Of a DNA stretch of 64,000 nt, positions 32,085 through 43,256 are shown one piece after another (position 1 is the stretch's first letter; every line of letters begins with the position of its first letter). The stretch is from Antilocapra americana. Lineage: Eukaryota > Chordata > Mammalia > Artiodactyla > Antilocapridae. The translations under genes were made by a program, and so were the position numbers. The notes below the pieces were generated by a model. That model had not been told where the DNA came from and searched no databases. It was given only the letters and a program-made list of their open reading frames with translations. The stretch lies in NCBI GenBank assembly GCA_007570785.1, contig ML660201.1:41802863-41866862 (forward strand), written 5' to 3'.

Positions 32085-34540
32085 CCACAGGGGCTTCTTT
32101 CTGCCCCTGTGTAAGTGCTTTTGGAGTTCTAAAAGCAGAAGTGTGCACTTGGTTGAGCTGATGGGAGGGAAGTCTGTGTGGTGGGAGTGGGCTTCTGCAG
32201 AAGACAGCCTGAATTCTTGAGAAAGGGAAGTGAGGGAATTACCCTCCGGTAGGAGGGCTCTGGGAGGGGAGCAGTGGTGGGAACAAGGAGCAGCACCCAG
32301 ATGCTTTGCTCTGCCCCAGTGTCAGTGCTCATGGGGTGCCGCTCAGGGGAGAGGCTGGGCTTGGTGGGCCCAACACCCGCACTGGGCATCTGTGCCGGGG
32401 TGATGTGGCTGAGGTCGGGTAGCAACTGGTTCTAGACGGAGGGCAAGCCCGGGCCTGTGTTCCCTGCACCTCAGGAGCCAGGAGCTCATTAAAGAGGAGG
32501 GAAGGAGCAATTACCTGCCAACTTCAGAGGCAAAAGACCAGAAGGAGCGGGGGCAGGAGGAGGGTGGCGCTCCACCTGGGGCCCCGGAAGTGTGCCAGGA
32601 TGCAGAGGGGATGAAAGGAAGATGGAGACAGCTTCTGGGGTCACCGGCTGAGGTCAGGACAGGGTCAGTCAACCAGGTGGCCCGGAAGGCTGGGGAGAGT
32701 GGCTGAGGCTTGATCTGACCTGTCATGGGGAGTCCCAGGGAGCCCTGGACAAGGAGGGGCAGGCTTCACGGGAGAGAGGGGCTCTGGGTGACTGAACTGG
32801 CATGGGGAACAGGGAGGAAGGAAACCCCAGGTGGGTCTGTGCCCTGTATCAAGGGTGGTGCCGTCAAACAGAAATATGCCAACCCCTTGGGTAATTTACA
32901 ATTGCCAGGTAGCCCATTAGAAACAGCAAACAGGTGAAATTACTTCTGATAATACATTTAACTCCATATATCAAATATTTGTCATTTCAACATGAAATCA
33001 ACGTAAAAATTACTATTGTGATAACTCACATTTCTCCCGTGCCAAGGCTTCCATGTCGGGAGCATCTCTTGGCCAGGACACCCGGATGCGGATTAGCCGC
33101 CGTTTGGAGTCGGGCGGCCAGCAGCTGCAGCACACGGGACAGGGGAGACTGGGCTGAAATGACCGCGGACGTGGCCCTCCCCGGCTTCCATCTGTGCCTC
33201 TGTAGACTGCCACCAGCTCGGGGGCGCTGCTGTCCCTTGACACGAGCCGTGAGCGAGGGAGTGCCCGGGCCAGCCTCCTCTCTGCTCTGTGGCCAGGCTG
33301 GTTACCCGTCTCCCGTGCATGCCTTGAACATTACTTAGCCCTGGACTTCTCAGAGATAGTCTAAGAGAAAGCAGCCGTTCTTAGAAAATTAATGTCTCTC
33401 TATTCTGAAGTGCCCCCATCTTCTGAGGGCTAGGGTGGGCTGAGGAATTGGGTTTCGAGTCTGTGGTGTTTGCTCACCCCAAGATAACGTGGAGATAAGC
33501 GTGGAGATGGCGGCGCTGGGAGCTGATTGGGAGCTGCAGCCCAGGGCGGAGGCTAATTTAAAGCAGCTGATTGTTATAGGTAACCAGGTGCCACAGATAA
33601 GATGCTTACCTCTGCTTTTCAGCCCCTTCTTTTAGCTGCCTCTGCATCTCCTTGATTCAGGAGAAAAGGAATTGGCTTCTAGAGAATTATTTTAGGCTCC
33701 TGGGATACCAGTGTGGCACAGAGGGTCTGAGTTTCGGCTTTGTGGCCTCGAGAGAGTCGAGTCATCTTCCTGCACCTCAGTTTCCTTATCTGAGACGTGA
33801 GAACAGGAATGCATATGGTTGGGCGGTTTATTCAAAGGATAAGATGTGCGCGAAGCCCCTCACCTGGGAGATGAGGGCTCCACAGATGGGAAGTGATTTA
33901 CAGGTTCTGATTACCGTCATGAGCATTGCTATTCATGGAGCAGGGCCTGGGCTGAGTTTGTGGTTTGGGTCAGGAGAAGCAACAGGAGAGAGAGATGGGG
34001 GGACAGGGAGGGGCCCACGGAGGGATGTCTCCTTACCACAGAAAGTCTGCAAGGGGGTCCCTGCGGGATGAAGGTGGAGCCAGGGGCCCCCGTGATGGGC
34101 AGGGTGTGAGAGGGGGTGGCCTGGAGCTTGTCCTGGGCGGGCAGGCGGGTGGGCGAGCGGCTCTCCAGCCGTAACTGTGAACTCTGTCTGGGGGTCATGT
34201 TCTTCCCCACAGGTTTCCAGCTCCACCTCCCACGTCCAGAGTTACCCAAACATTTTCCAAACCAGCCTGACCCCTTTCTAATGTGTTCCAGATGCATTTG
34301 CAAGAAATTGGAAAAATGCAGAGCCAAGTGGGAGGCTGCATGGTTATAGCACCATGTTGGGCCTGAAGGTTTTGCCCAGTGGGTACCCCGTTTCAGGGGT
34401 CGAGTTGCCTCCAGGCCTCTTCCTCTAATCCCTCCTCCACCAGCCACTGCCCGGCGGCCACACCTAGAACTGCCCCTGCTGAGTAAGGGCTTATCTCAGG
34501 CATGTGTACATTGACCCTCAGATCATCCCTGGGCTGGGGT
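32085..34540. other. Unique GC-rich stretch without a supported gene
   Basis: GC content rises sharply after the LINE block. There are CpG clusters at about 33050-33260. Open frames on both strands (139 codons at 33652-34071, 172 codons at 33929-34447) overlap one another and are low in complexity, as expected of GC-rich noncoding DNA. A faint MIR-like run lies at 33750-33810. The AT-rich patch at 32930-33030 looks like an old repeat that I cannot place. Confidence 0.5.
33480..33605. promoter_or_regulatory. Candidate enhancer-like GATA/E-box cluster
   Basis: Three AGATAA motifs (33482-33487, 33493-33498, 33595-33600) lie within 120 bp of unique sequence. The same stretch has E-boxes CAGCTG (33564-33569) and CAGGTG (33585-33590), the latter four bases from the last GATA motif. 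Clusters like this mark GATA/bHLH enhancers in some tissues, but short motifs recur by chance. Function is inferred only. Confidence 0.3.
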
Positions 34541-34584
34541 CACTCATTTTCTGACTGTTTATTGAGCACCTACTATTATTATTT

Positions 34585-34690
34585 GCTTTGTATGATTTTT
34601 AAAATGAAGATAAAATTGATATAACATTGTATCAGTTTCAGGTGTACTGTATTTTCTTAATAATTTAGAAAAATAGTTTTGATCTCACAA
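34585..34690 (-). mobile_element. L1M 3'UTR fragment
   Basis: The AATTGATATAACATTGTATC and AGTTTCAGGTGTAC block is the complement of an L1MA/MB 3' end. Confidence 0.5.
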
Positions 34691-34959
34691 ACTTCCTGAA
34701 AGGGCTTAAAGGACCTCCAAGGGGTCCAGGGATCACTGGGAACAATGTCTTTAGAGGAAAACTACAGGGGTTGAGAGAGCTTAAAATAGGGCAACCTGAC
34801 CCAGGCTCAGGGACAAGACACTAGAGCAAAAAGGAGGACAAGGGTAAAGTATGTGCAAAGGCCCAGTGGTGAGGAAGAGTGGGTTACCCTAGAGGGATTG
34901 AAAGAAATCATTAGGAATCCTCAGCCTGGTGTATACTGCCCTCCACTCCTTAGACTCAT

Positions 34960-35265
34960 GTCACTAAAAATGTGTTGACATGACTAGTACAGAGATCATC
35001 CCTTCCCTCTTGGAACTTACAGTCTGGGAGAGGGACAGGGTATGGTCATTTCCACCGGCATGACTGTGATGTGTGCAGAGAACGAGGAGCTGGGCTGATT
35101 TCTGTGAGAGCAGGTAGGGCACAGATGGCAGGTTTGAAAAGTCAAGATGGCAGGGGGATTTAAGTTCAGTCTTGAAGAGAGAGTAGGGGTGATGCAGGCA
35201 CAGAGGATGGTGTGTTCATACCAAGAGGAAGGACAGCCGGGCTTAGAGGTTGGGGAGGAAGAGTC
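34960..35265 (-). mobile_element. L2 LINE fragment
   Basis: The plus strand resembles antisense L2: TCTTGGAACTTACAGTCTGG, the TTTAAGTTCAGTCTTGAAG block and the ATGCAGGCACAGAGGATGG area. The 34555-34577 text (TTTATTGAGCACCTACTA) and 34830-34870 may be further L2 pieces. Confidence 0.5.
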
Positions 35266-35469
35266 AGCATGTCCTGTGGTGGGAAGGGGAAGGTGCACCG
35301 TGGAAGGGTGGGGAGGCCGGGAAGGGCAACAGCCACCCAGTGCAGGGTGAGGGCCAGACTGGCTGACTCAGAGCTCTACACCCTTCATGGTTTGCTGTGA
35401 GGCTCGCAGGCTGAATTCTCAGTCGTGGCTCTGTGTTTTGTGGGTGAGTCCCTTCACCTCTTCGGACCA

Positions 35470-35690
35470 CCTGACAGCTGCCACACTGGTTGGAGTTTCG
35501 GATTCCAGTCCAGTCTGCCTGGGCTCAGATCCAGGTCTGCGATAATCCACCTGTGTGACCTTGGATCAGTCACTGAGCCGCTCTGTGACTTAGCTCCTCC
35601 TCCCTATGATAGGAATAATGCTAGTACCTACCACATACAATTACTGTATGGAATCAATGAGTTATATGCACAGCTATAGGACTGAAATAT
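35470..35690 (+). mobile_element. MIR SINE
   Basis: This is a good MIR: CAGTCTGCCTGGGCTCAGAT, TGTGTGACCTTGGATCAGTC, then AATGCTAGTACCTACCACAT and the GGAATCAATGAGTTATATGC region. Confidence 0.8.
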
Positions 35691-36084
35691 TATTCTTGAC
35701 AAATTCCTCACCTCTAAGAGGGATGCTCATCCCAACTTCCCCACTTTAGGTTTCAGCATCTGAAAAACTCAGGAAATGTGCATCAGGTACTATTTTTATC
35801 TGAGTACTTCAGAGAGGAGCTGAAGCAGAGGATATGGGGCAGGGGTCTGTCCGGGGAAGGCCTCATGGGGTCCTCCTTGGTTACATTCAGTCCTCTGTCA
35901 GGCCTGGGAAGCTGCTTCTGCTCTCCCTGCACAGAATGGCCCCCACCATGCTTCCTTTCCCTCCTCATCCCCATGGACTTGTTCCAAAGGACAGCCTCGT
36001 TACATGATGGGAAAAGGCCTCCTGCGCTTTCCTGACTGAGTCTTGTCTTACTGCCACACTCAGAGAGGGTAAAGACAGAGTAGT
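35691..36084. other. Unique interval between MIRs
   Basis: Non-repetitive DNA. Overlapping 85-codon (+) and 113-codon (-) frames at 35778-36124 show no coding signature. Confidence 0.5.
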
Positions 36085-36285
36085 CTGGCGGAGAAGAGTG
36101 TTGGTGTCTGCAGCTGGACCGCACTGGTTTGAATCCTGCCTTCCCCAGGTAACAGCGGATCGATAAGAGCGTGTGACTTACTACAACATGCTCATCTGAA
36201 AAGTGAGATAGTCAGACCTCCCAGTAAGCTGTTAAGAACAATAAAAGCGCTTGGAATAGTAGGTGCTCAACGGATACTTGCAAGG
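36085..36285 (+). mobile_element. MIR SINE
   Basis: GACCGCACTGGTTTGAATCC, the CATGCTCATCTGAAAAGTG block and the end AGTAGGTGCTCAACGGAT match MIR in order. Confidence 0.65.
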
Positions 36286-36964
36286 GTTGCTGTTTGTCAG
36301 GCTCAACCTGTTGTGTTACTTGGCCTGACGAGGCTGCTTTTGTAGTTGTTCCCACTGGCAGGTGTCAGGTCAGTGGCCCAAGGACACAGAACCAGGAAGG
36401 TCCACACCCCACTCCGCCTTATTCCAAAGGTCCCGCCCTCACCTGCTTTCCATGTTGCTGTCAATAATAACTGCTTTCCAGTCTTCATTTTGCTACTTTC
36501 TGGTTGGGAGACTTCAGTTAAGCCGATCCCTTCATCTGAGCCCTGGCTTCCTCCTGCATTAAAAGATGATATGAAGTCCGAGATGTGAGTGGAGAAGAAT
36601 GTACCCATGAGGTTGGACTCCCACTGAGATCCTGGCATGGCCTTCCTGTTCCTTCTTGGGGAGAATCTGACCAAGTCTGCATGGTTCCTGCCTCAGTGTC
36701 CCCCTTCAGTAAGAATGAAGTAATCTGCCTTGATGGATTCTGAGGCTACTCCTATAACTGGGCAATCTGAGCTGCTTCTGGGGAAGCTGAGGTCCTGAGA
36801 GGCTTAGAAAACAGCAGAGCACAGAAGTGTCAGAGCTGACAAAGCAGCCAGGGCCCTCCCCTCACTGGCTTGCTGAGAGTCAGCATGGGAATCACAGGAT
36901 GAGCCCTCTCCAGGATGCCATACCCAACTGAGAGGCCTCTCAAGTGTTGAAGAATGGGGCACTG
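36286..36964. other. Unique interval
   Basis: I see no gene or clear repeat. Overlapping frames at 36303-36674 (-) and 36346-36588 (+) are not supported as coding. Confidence 0.5.
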
Positions 36965-37165
36965 CTATTCAGCCTGCCTGCCACTGAGTCCTGGCTTTAC
37001 TTCTTACTTGCTGTGTATGTGACCCTGTAGGATGAGTCACTAACTCTCTCTAAACTTGGGTTTCCCCACAGTTAAAATAGGGTAGGAATGCCTCCTGTGT
37101 CGGGTTGCTGAGGGAGATGTGGTCATTCACGTAATGGGCTCAGCACTGATCACAGAGTTGAGCAG
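36965..37165 (+). mobile_element. MIR SINE
   Basis: CCACTGAGTCCTGGCTTTAC, TGTATGTGACCCTGTAGG, then AACTCTCTCTAAACTTGGG and TTAAAATAGGGTAGG follow the MIR order. Confidence 0.65.
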
Positions 37166-37569
37166 GTAAAGTGCTGACTGTGGCTGAGAGCCTTGCACCC
37201 GATCCAATGTCCACTCTAGTCTCCTCAAGAGCTACCAGGATCTGTATCCCTGGGGCCCAGCATAGCACCTGTCCGTGCTCAGCAAATGCCTCTGAAACGG
37301 GGAATTAGCTCCTTCCAGTCACAGATGAGGTGTCTGAGACTCAGAGAGGGGACAGTCTGTGCCGAAACAGCCGGGTGGTGGAAAAGGCAGTATAGGAACC
37401 CAGCTTCTAGAGTTGAGGCTGATGATGTATCCGTGGCAGTGCACAAAACCTTGAATTTTGTCATTTTGTCAAGACAGTCACCTGAAGGTGACTTGAAATG
37501 TCTTCACTTAGTGCCATGGAGTGGGAGAGTGGGTTTGTACCGGACCTTGGGAGCTAGCAAACACCTCTA

Positions 37570-37927
37570 TAAAACTGATTTTGATCATTTATATGTAGAA
37601 TCTAAAATATGGTGCACATGAATTTATCTGTGAAACAGAAACAGAGTCGCGGACATAGAGAACAGATTTCTGGTTGCCAAGGGGTGGGGTGAGGGAGGGA
37701 TGGATTGGGAATTTGGGGTTAGCTCATGCAGACTGTTATATACAGAATGGATAAACAGTAAAGTCCTATCGTAAAGCACAGTGTACACAGTACACTCTAT
37801 TCAATATCCTGTGATAAACCATAATGGAAAAGAATATGAAAAAGAATGCACAACTGAATCACTTTACTGTATAGCAAAAATGAACACAGCATGGTAAATC
37901 AACTATACTTCAATAAAATAAAACAAA
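37570..37927 (+). mobile_element. Artiodactyl L1 3' end, 5' truncated
   Basis: Only the end of ORF2 and the 3'UTR are present: TATGTAGAATCTAAAATATG, AACAGATTTCTGGTTGCCAA, CAATATCCTGTGATAAACCA, then TATACTTCAATAAAATAAAA. Confidence 0.8.
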
Positions 37928-38580
37928 GACAAAAGCCCAAACCCTGATTTTGGAAGGTCCTCACAGCCTGAGAGAATGCAGAGGGGATCTCTGGGGTACA
38001 AGCAGGATAACGTGTGCTTGCATACTTACAGTGAGGCTTGCCAAGGAGATGGGGTCGGGTGCCAGTGTTTCCAGACAGTGGCCTTGCTAACAGTCTTCCA
38101 GTGACCCGAACATGTCCAAAGGCTTGCACAAGTGTGAGAGCTCTCCGTCTACCTAAGTGCCCTGGTGTTTCCTAGCTGAGCTTTCCTGCTGGAAGCGGCG
38201 AGTGGGTTCTCACAGGGCCAGAGCTACTCCATGTTGAGCAGGAAACATTTCCCCTGAGCCCCGTATAAGGAGGTGTGGTGACCTCTGGTAGTGAAAGCTC
38301 ATCCTCCCTTTAGGAAGGCGCTTTGTGCCTGGGGATAGTAGGCATGGATGTGTGTGATTTGAGGAGATAATGAGAGAGAAAAGGTGCTGAAACATGTTTG
38401 TCAGATGGCCAGATGGGCGTACACAGAGCATCCCTCTGGTTGGGAGGGGGTGAGGCAAAACCCCATGGGCCACAGATTCACCCGGAGGATCTTTAGCGTG
38501 TCTTTTTAAACACAGGCTCAGAGAGTGGGCTTTCAGGTTTCCTCTCTCTTAGCTCCCATTCTCTATTTGCATTTTTCCTT
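37928..38580. other. Unique interval
   Basis: Non-repetitive DNA with no supported gene. The 87-codon minus frame at 38210-38473 lacks any recognisable feature. Confidence 0.5.
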
Positions 38581-38589
38581 GGGCTTCTT

Positions 38590-39218
38590 AACGGCAAGTT
38601 CTCTAATCTCCACCCTCCTGCCAACTCCTACACAAACCATAGCTTCCAGTTCTCTCCATCTCAGCAATGAAGCCAGCAACTATGCAGTTTAAGCCAGCTA
38701 TCCAGCCCCTACCCTTAACTCTTCCCTCTCCCCACATGCAGCCCAGCACTGAGTTGTGTGGGCCCCATCTCCAAAATATATACTGACTCCAGGCAGGCTC
38801 TGCATTTGCACCTGCCGCTCGGTCTCAGCCACTCCGTCCCCCTCCCAGACTCCCGGGAGAGCTGGCTGCCCTCTGCTTCCATCCTGCTCCCGTGCGGTCC
38901 CAGTGATTAGATGCTGCCCACGCCTTGTCTCGTCAGCCTCCCCTCCTCCCATTCCCAGCTGCCCCAGCACAGGTGGGTTTCCTGAACCTGCATGCCCCAG
39001 GGTCTTTGTATTTGCTGTTTCTATTTGCCTGGAATTTGTTTCCCTCGTGGCCTGTCACAAGCTCTACTTTTGTCCTCCTTGGGGGTGTCAATTCAAATCA
39101 CATTTCCCCAGTGATGCTGTCCCTGACCCCGGCCCTCGGTGCCTCCCTGCATCTCACCCCAGCGATGTGCTCCATGGTGTCCTGCTTAGTCTATAATCAT
39201 CTTATTTTCCTGTTTAGT
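38590..39218 (+). mobile_element. L2 LINE, first part
   Basis: L2 3' region in sense: CCAAAATATATACTGACTCC near 38772, the CCCCAGGGTCTTTGTATTTG and GCCTGGAATTTG block at 38995-39045, and the ATCTTATTTTCCTG region near 39200. It continues at 39556-39665 with the TAAGCTCTATGAGGCCAGG block, the hAT element lying between. Confidence 0.7.
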
Positions 39219-39555
39219 CTGTCTTCTGGAACAACAAACCTTTTCAGTAAAAGGCCAGATAGAAAATAGTTCAGGCTCTGTGGCCCTACGGTTTCTGCTG
39301 CAATGATTCCATTCTGCCGTTTTAGTGTGAAAGAGTACAATATACAAGTGAATGTACATGGCTGTGTTCCAACACTTCACTTGTAGATCGAAAGTCATGT
39401 AATTTTCACGTGTCACAAAACACTCTCTTTTTGATTTAAAAAATCATCAAAAAGTAAACAAAACAAAACAAAAAACAACCAAAAACACCTGTTTAGCTCC
39501 TGGACCTTACAGAAATATCAGTGGGACAGCGCCCTATCATTTGCCAACCCTTGTT
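39219..39555 (-). mobile_element. hAT-Charlie-type DNA transposon fragment inside L2
   Basis: CCTTTTCAGTAAAAGGCCAG at the left and ATTTGCCAACCCTTG at the right resemble the decayed ends of a hAT-Charlie nonautonomous element. The internal GGCTGTGTTCCAACACTTC block fits as well. An A/AAAAC-rich run at 39430-39480 looks like later expansion. The family is recognised from its text; the exact name is uncertain. Confidence 0.6.
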
Positions 39556-39665
39556 TTAAAACATAAGCTCTATGAGGCCAGGCTTCTGTCTTGTCCATCA
39601 CAGTACCCCAATTATACCACAGTTCTCGGCACATAAAAGATGCTCACTAAATTCTGGGGAAATAA
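39556..39665 (+). mobile_element. L2 LINE, second part
   Basis: AAGCTCTATGAGGCCAGGCT, then CAGTACCCCAATTATACC and GGCACATAAAAGATGCTCAC give the L2 3' end, resuming after the hAT insertion. Confidence 0.7.
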
Positions 39666-40566
39666 AAGGAGACAGAGGGGGCTGTATCTGGAGCTCACTG
39701 GACTTTTCTCAAACATGCAGCCATGATGTGTTTCTGAAAACAAGGAATGAAGGAACAAGGATACAAAGGAAGAATGATCACGAGACAGGCACCTGAAGAC
39801 CTGTCAACACAACTCTCTGGACATCATGTCCATCTTCCCAGTCAGAACAACAACTGACCACCCATGATCTGTATTTTCTAGGCCTAGAGATTCTTCCAAG
39901 TCAGCCAAGGAGCCATTGCGCTGTGTGAACAATCTGGTGAACTGGCAAGTCAGCTAGGCTGTCAGAATTCTAACCCATGGAAAAGCCACGGAGATTTTGT
40001 CCTGGCACCGAGAGTTACCATCTGAATAAATTAATATTTACATGTTTTTATGAGGAAAGTTACTCGATCTTTGGAAAGGAAAATCAACCTTTCAATCCCA
40101 CTTGGCATTCGTATCTTGGTATCTCTCTTAGTTTACACCTTGTCATTGGCTCAGAATAAGTATTTCTCTGATATTTTTCAATAGCTTTTGTCCCCCTGCT
40201 ATAGCTTTGAGACAAAATACTTTCTGGATAATACTCTAAGAAGGAAAATATTTGGCTCTCTTCTCCATAATTTTTGATGGAACCTGTTTATTGCCTTGTG
40301 GTCATTCCACTGGCGGTCATTTGATGCTCTGGGCTGCTGAATGAGGCCCGTTTGGGCTGTGTCTCTGGACACCAGTAGAAACATTTGGAAACTTTAAAGA
40401 AAACTCAGACAATTGGCTGAATTTGGGGCAAAATACAACTAGATTCTACTTCTCACCTCATATCAAAATTCTGGATGAGCTAAAGATTTAAACAAGGAGA
40501 AAACATGAATGAACAAAGCATGAGGGATAAAAATGTCTCTAAACATGTTACTGAAGGCAGAAACAT
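39666..40566. other. Unique interval
   Basis: AT-moderate non-repetitive DNA. No gene is supported. Confidence 0.5.
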
Positions 40567-40577
40567 AAAGACAATTA

Positions 40578-40916
40578 GAGAACTTCCTCGGTGGCTCAGT
40601 GGTAAAGAATCTGCCTGCCAAAGCAGGAGACACAGGTTCGATCCCTGGTCTGGGAAGATCCCACAAACTGTGGAGCAACTAAGCCCATGTGGCACAACTA
40701 CTGAGCCTGTGCTCTAGCGCCGGGAGCCACAACTACGGAAACCCCAGGCCGCGACTCCTGACTTGGGCGTCCTGGAGCCTCTGCGCAGCAACAAGGGAAG
40801 CCACCACAAGGAGAGGCTTGCTCACCCCAGCTCGCGAGAAGCTCCTGCTTGCTGCAACTGGAGAAAAGTCCGTGCAGCACTGAAGACCCAGCACAGCCCA
40901 AAATAGAGTTTAAAAA
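40578..40916 (+). mobile_element. CHR-2-type tRNA-Glu SINE, full length
   Basis: The head GAGAACTTCCTCGGTGGCTC, the GTTCGATCCCTGGTC B box, GAGCCTGTGCTCTAGCGCC and the CAACTGGAGAAAAGTCC end block match the long CHR SINE. A perfect 11-bp TSD, AAAGACAATTA, is at 40567-40577 and 40917-40927. Confidence 0.9.
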
Positions 40917-41397
40917 AAAGACAATTACATAAGAGGTAAAAAGCTTCACACAGGCTACCCCCACCCCCAACCCCCCCGTCAAATCTCTTAAAATCTTGAG
41001 AAATCACAACCTTACAGAGTTATTTGCTGACAAAGGGTTGATTAAATTGTCTTTTGTTTATCTATCTTGGGGAGAGGACATTTAAATTCTACTTTCTTAG
41101 CATATTTCAATTATACAATGCAGTGTTATCAACTAGAGTCACCATTAGACATTGATCCTCGGAACTTTCTCCTCTTATAACTGAAATTTTGTAACTTTTT
41201 ACCAATCTCTCCTTATTTCCCCAGTTCCTAGCCCCTGATGATGACTTTTCTACTCCTTTTGTTTTTTTTTTTTGGTTTCATATAAATGATATTCAGATTT
41301 TGTCTTTCTCTGTCTGGTTTATGTCACCTAGTATAATGCCCTCCATTTTCATCCATATTGTTGTAAATGACAAGATTTATTTTTCAAGGCTGAATAT

Positions 41398-41612
41398 TCC
41401 ATATACACACATATAGATACATACAGATATACATATGTATATAATATGTATATGTATATATATATGTATACATATGTATATAATATATATAAGATAAATA
41501 TATAAAATGATACACATATTTTATATATATATAAGAATGTATTTATATATAAGATATATTTATCTTATAATATATAAACATATTTATGTATAAGATATAT
41601 ACATATGCAACT
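41398..41612. repeat. Complex TATA/TATG/TACA-rich microsatellite
   Basis: About 215 bp of imperfect ATAT, ATGT, ACAT and AAGATATA units lie inside the minus-strand L1, probably expanded from the TA-rich part of L1. Confidence 0.85.
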
Positions 41613-41877
41613 TTTTCTTGGTCCAGTCACCTGTTGATGGACACTCTGGTTGTTTTCATATCTTAGTGATTTTGAATGATGCTGCAATGAACATGGGAGT
41701 ATACAGCTATCTCTTCAAGATAATGCTTTGTTTCTTTGGGATATATATCCAGCAGTGGGACTGCTGAATCATATAGTAATTCTACTTTAATTTCTTGAGG
41801 AACTTCTCTGCTGTTTTCCATAGTGGCGGCAGTTTGCATTCCCATCAGCAGTGCACAAGGGGTCCCTTCTCTCCAAA

Positions 41878-42075
41878 TGTGTGGGTGCATGCTAGGCCAC
41901 CTCAGTTGTGTCCGACTCTGCAACCTTATAGGCTGTGGCCTGCCAGGCTGCTCTGTCCATGGGATTCTCCAGGCAAGAACACTGGAGGGAGTTGCCATTT
42001 CCTCCTCGAGTGGATCTTCTCAGGGATTGAACCCATGTTTCTTATGTCTCCTGCATTGGTAGGTGTTTGTTTTTT
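41878..42075 (-). mobile_element. Bov-tA SINE
   Basis: GTGGGTGCATGCTAGGCCAC, then CAGTTGTGTCCGACTCTGC and the complement of the tRNA B box (GGGATTGAACCCATG), ending at a T-rich run. It sits inside the minus-strand L1. Confidence 0.85.
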
Positions 42076-42205
42076 TTTTAACCACATCCTTGCTAGCATA
42101 TTATCTTGTCCTTCTGAAAAGTCATTCTAACAGGTGTAAGGTGATAGCTCATTGTGGTTTCGATTTGCATTTCATTGATGATCAGTGATATTAAGCAGGT
42201 TTAAT

Positions 42206-43145
42206 TTCTTTAATTTATACAAGTATATAATCATTGAGGGGAGAAAAACCACAACCGAAAACTATGGACTCACTATGTAGAGTTGTCTGCATAAGTCTGT
42301 TGGTAGAAAAATGAATAAAGACCGTAAGCAGATGACTCACAAAGTAAGTTCAGCTAGCCAACAAATATTTGAAAAAAATGTTTCCTCTTATTACTAATTT
42401 AAATACCCACAAAACAACCCTGAGACGCAAGGTTCTGCCTGTCAAACTGGAACTATGAAAAAGAACGAGAGTGAGCGCATGCTTGGCTCTTGGTGAGGCA
42501 TCACAGCTACATTCATCCAAAGTTCCGAACTCAACAGTTCTACTTCTAGCAAAGAGTCACAGAGTATTTGGAGAGTTTCCTGCATCTTCTTACCATCAGG
42601 ACAGGGACCCTGTCTGGCTCAGTCACCCTTTGTGAGCACCTATCAGGTGCTTGGGGAAAACTGACTGAATATTGGATAACTGCGTGAACATGAAGAGATA
42701 CAGACTAAGGATGACGAAGTGTTCTAGGTAGCAAAACACTGGAGACCTTCTCTGCGTTCATCAGTGGAACTGGCCAAACTTATCAACAGCCTAGGTTGCC
42801 AAATGTCCAGTAGTGTAACCAGTGACCTACTAGCCAGCTGACTAAATTGATATGAAATCAGTCAAGATGATGCCTTGGAGGAGACGTGTATGCTTTGTCT
42901 TCATTCTGTCAGGTATTCATGCTGTGGACACCACTCTTGCTTCTGTGTTGAACTGGAGCCTAAGCATACGAAACACTTTCCATATTAAGGGGTTAAATAT
43001 ATTTATTATCACTTACTGTCAGATTGTTACAGATCTAATACACCCCGTGCACACATGCCTTTCTTCTAGCCTCCTCTGGTGTCAGGATTTTGTAGAAAAT
43101 ACTACCTTCTACTTTAGCAGGCACCCACTGTGCACACGCGCATGT

Positions 43146-43146
<1 letters not shown>
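42206..43146. other. Mostly unique interval; possible old L1ME piece
   Basis: TTATTACTAATTTAAATACC and ACAGTTCTACTTCTAGCAAA (42394-42560) faintly resemble L1ME ORF2 C-terminus in sense. The rest is unplaced. A frame of 142 codons running into the CA repeat is not a gene. Confidence 0.35.
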
Positions 43147-43193
<47 letters not shown>

Positions 43194-43203
43194 NNNNNNN
43201 NNN

Positions 43204-43255
<52 letters not shown>
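43147..43255. repeat. (CA)n microsatellite with a 10-N gap
   Basis: Almost pure CA lies on both sides of a run of ten N at 43194-43203. The gap probably marks an unresolved repeat length, so the true size is unknown. Confidence 0.97.

Positions 43256-43256
<1 letters not shown>

Larger units (their letters stand above)
41070..42205 (-). mobile_element. L1 (L1MA/MB-like) ORF2 end and 3'UTR
   Basis: On the plus strand it reads as the complement of an L1 3'UTR (ACTTTCTTAGCATATTTCAA, then CAGTGTTATCAACTAGAGTC), followed by antisense ORF2 C-terminus (CCATTTTCATCCATATTG, TGCTGCAATGAACATGGGAG, CAGCAGTGGGACTGCTGAAT, then TCATTGATGATCAGTGATAT). A TA-rich microsatellite and a Bov-tA interrupt it. Confidence 0.8.

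Noticed and set aside
33652..34447. Overlapping 139-codon (+) and 172-codon (-) frames
   Set aside because: Both strands are open at once in GC-rich DNA, with low-complexity proteins, no recognisable domain and no convincing splice or promoter context.
40578..40916. tRNA-like A and B boxes
   Set aside because: They belong to tRNA-Glu-derived SINEs (this one and the Bov-tA/CHR copies elsewhere). None folds as a complete tRNA gene with an intact acceptor stem and a pol III terminator.
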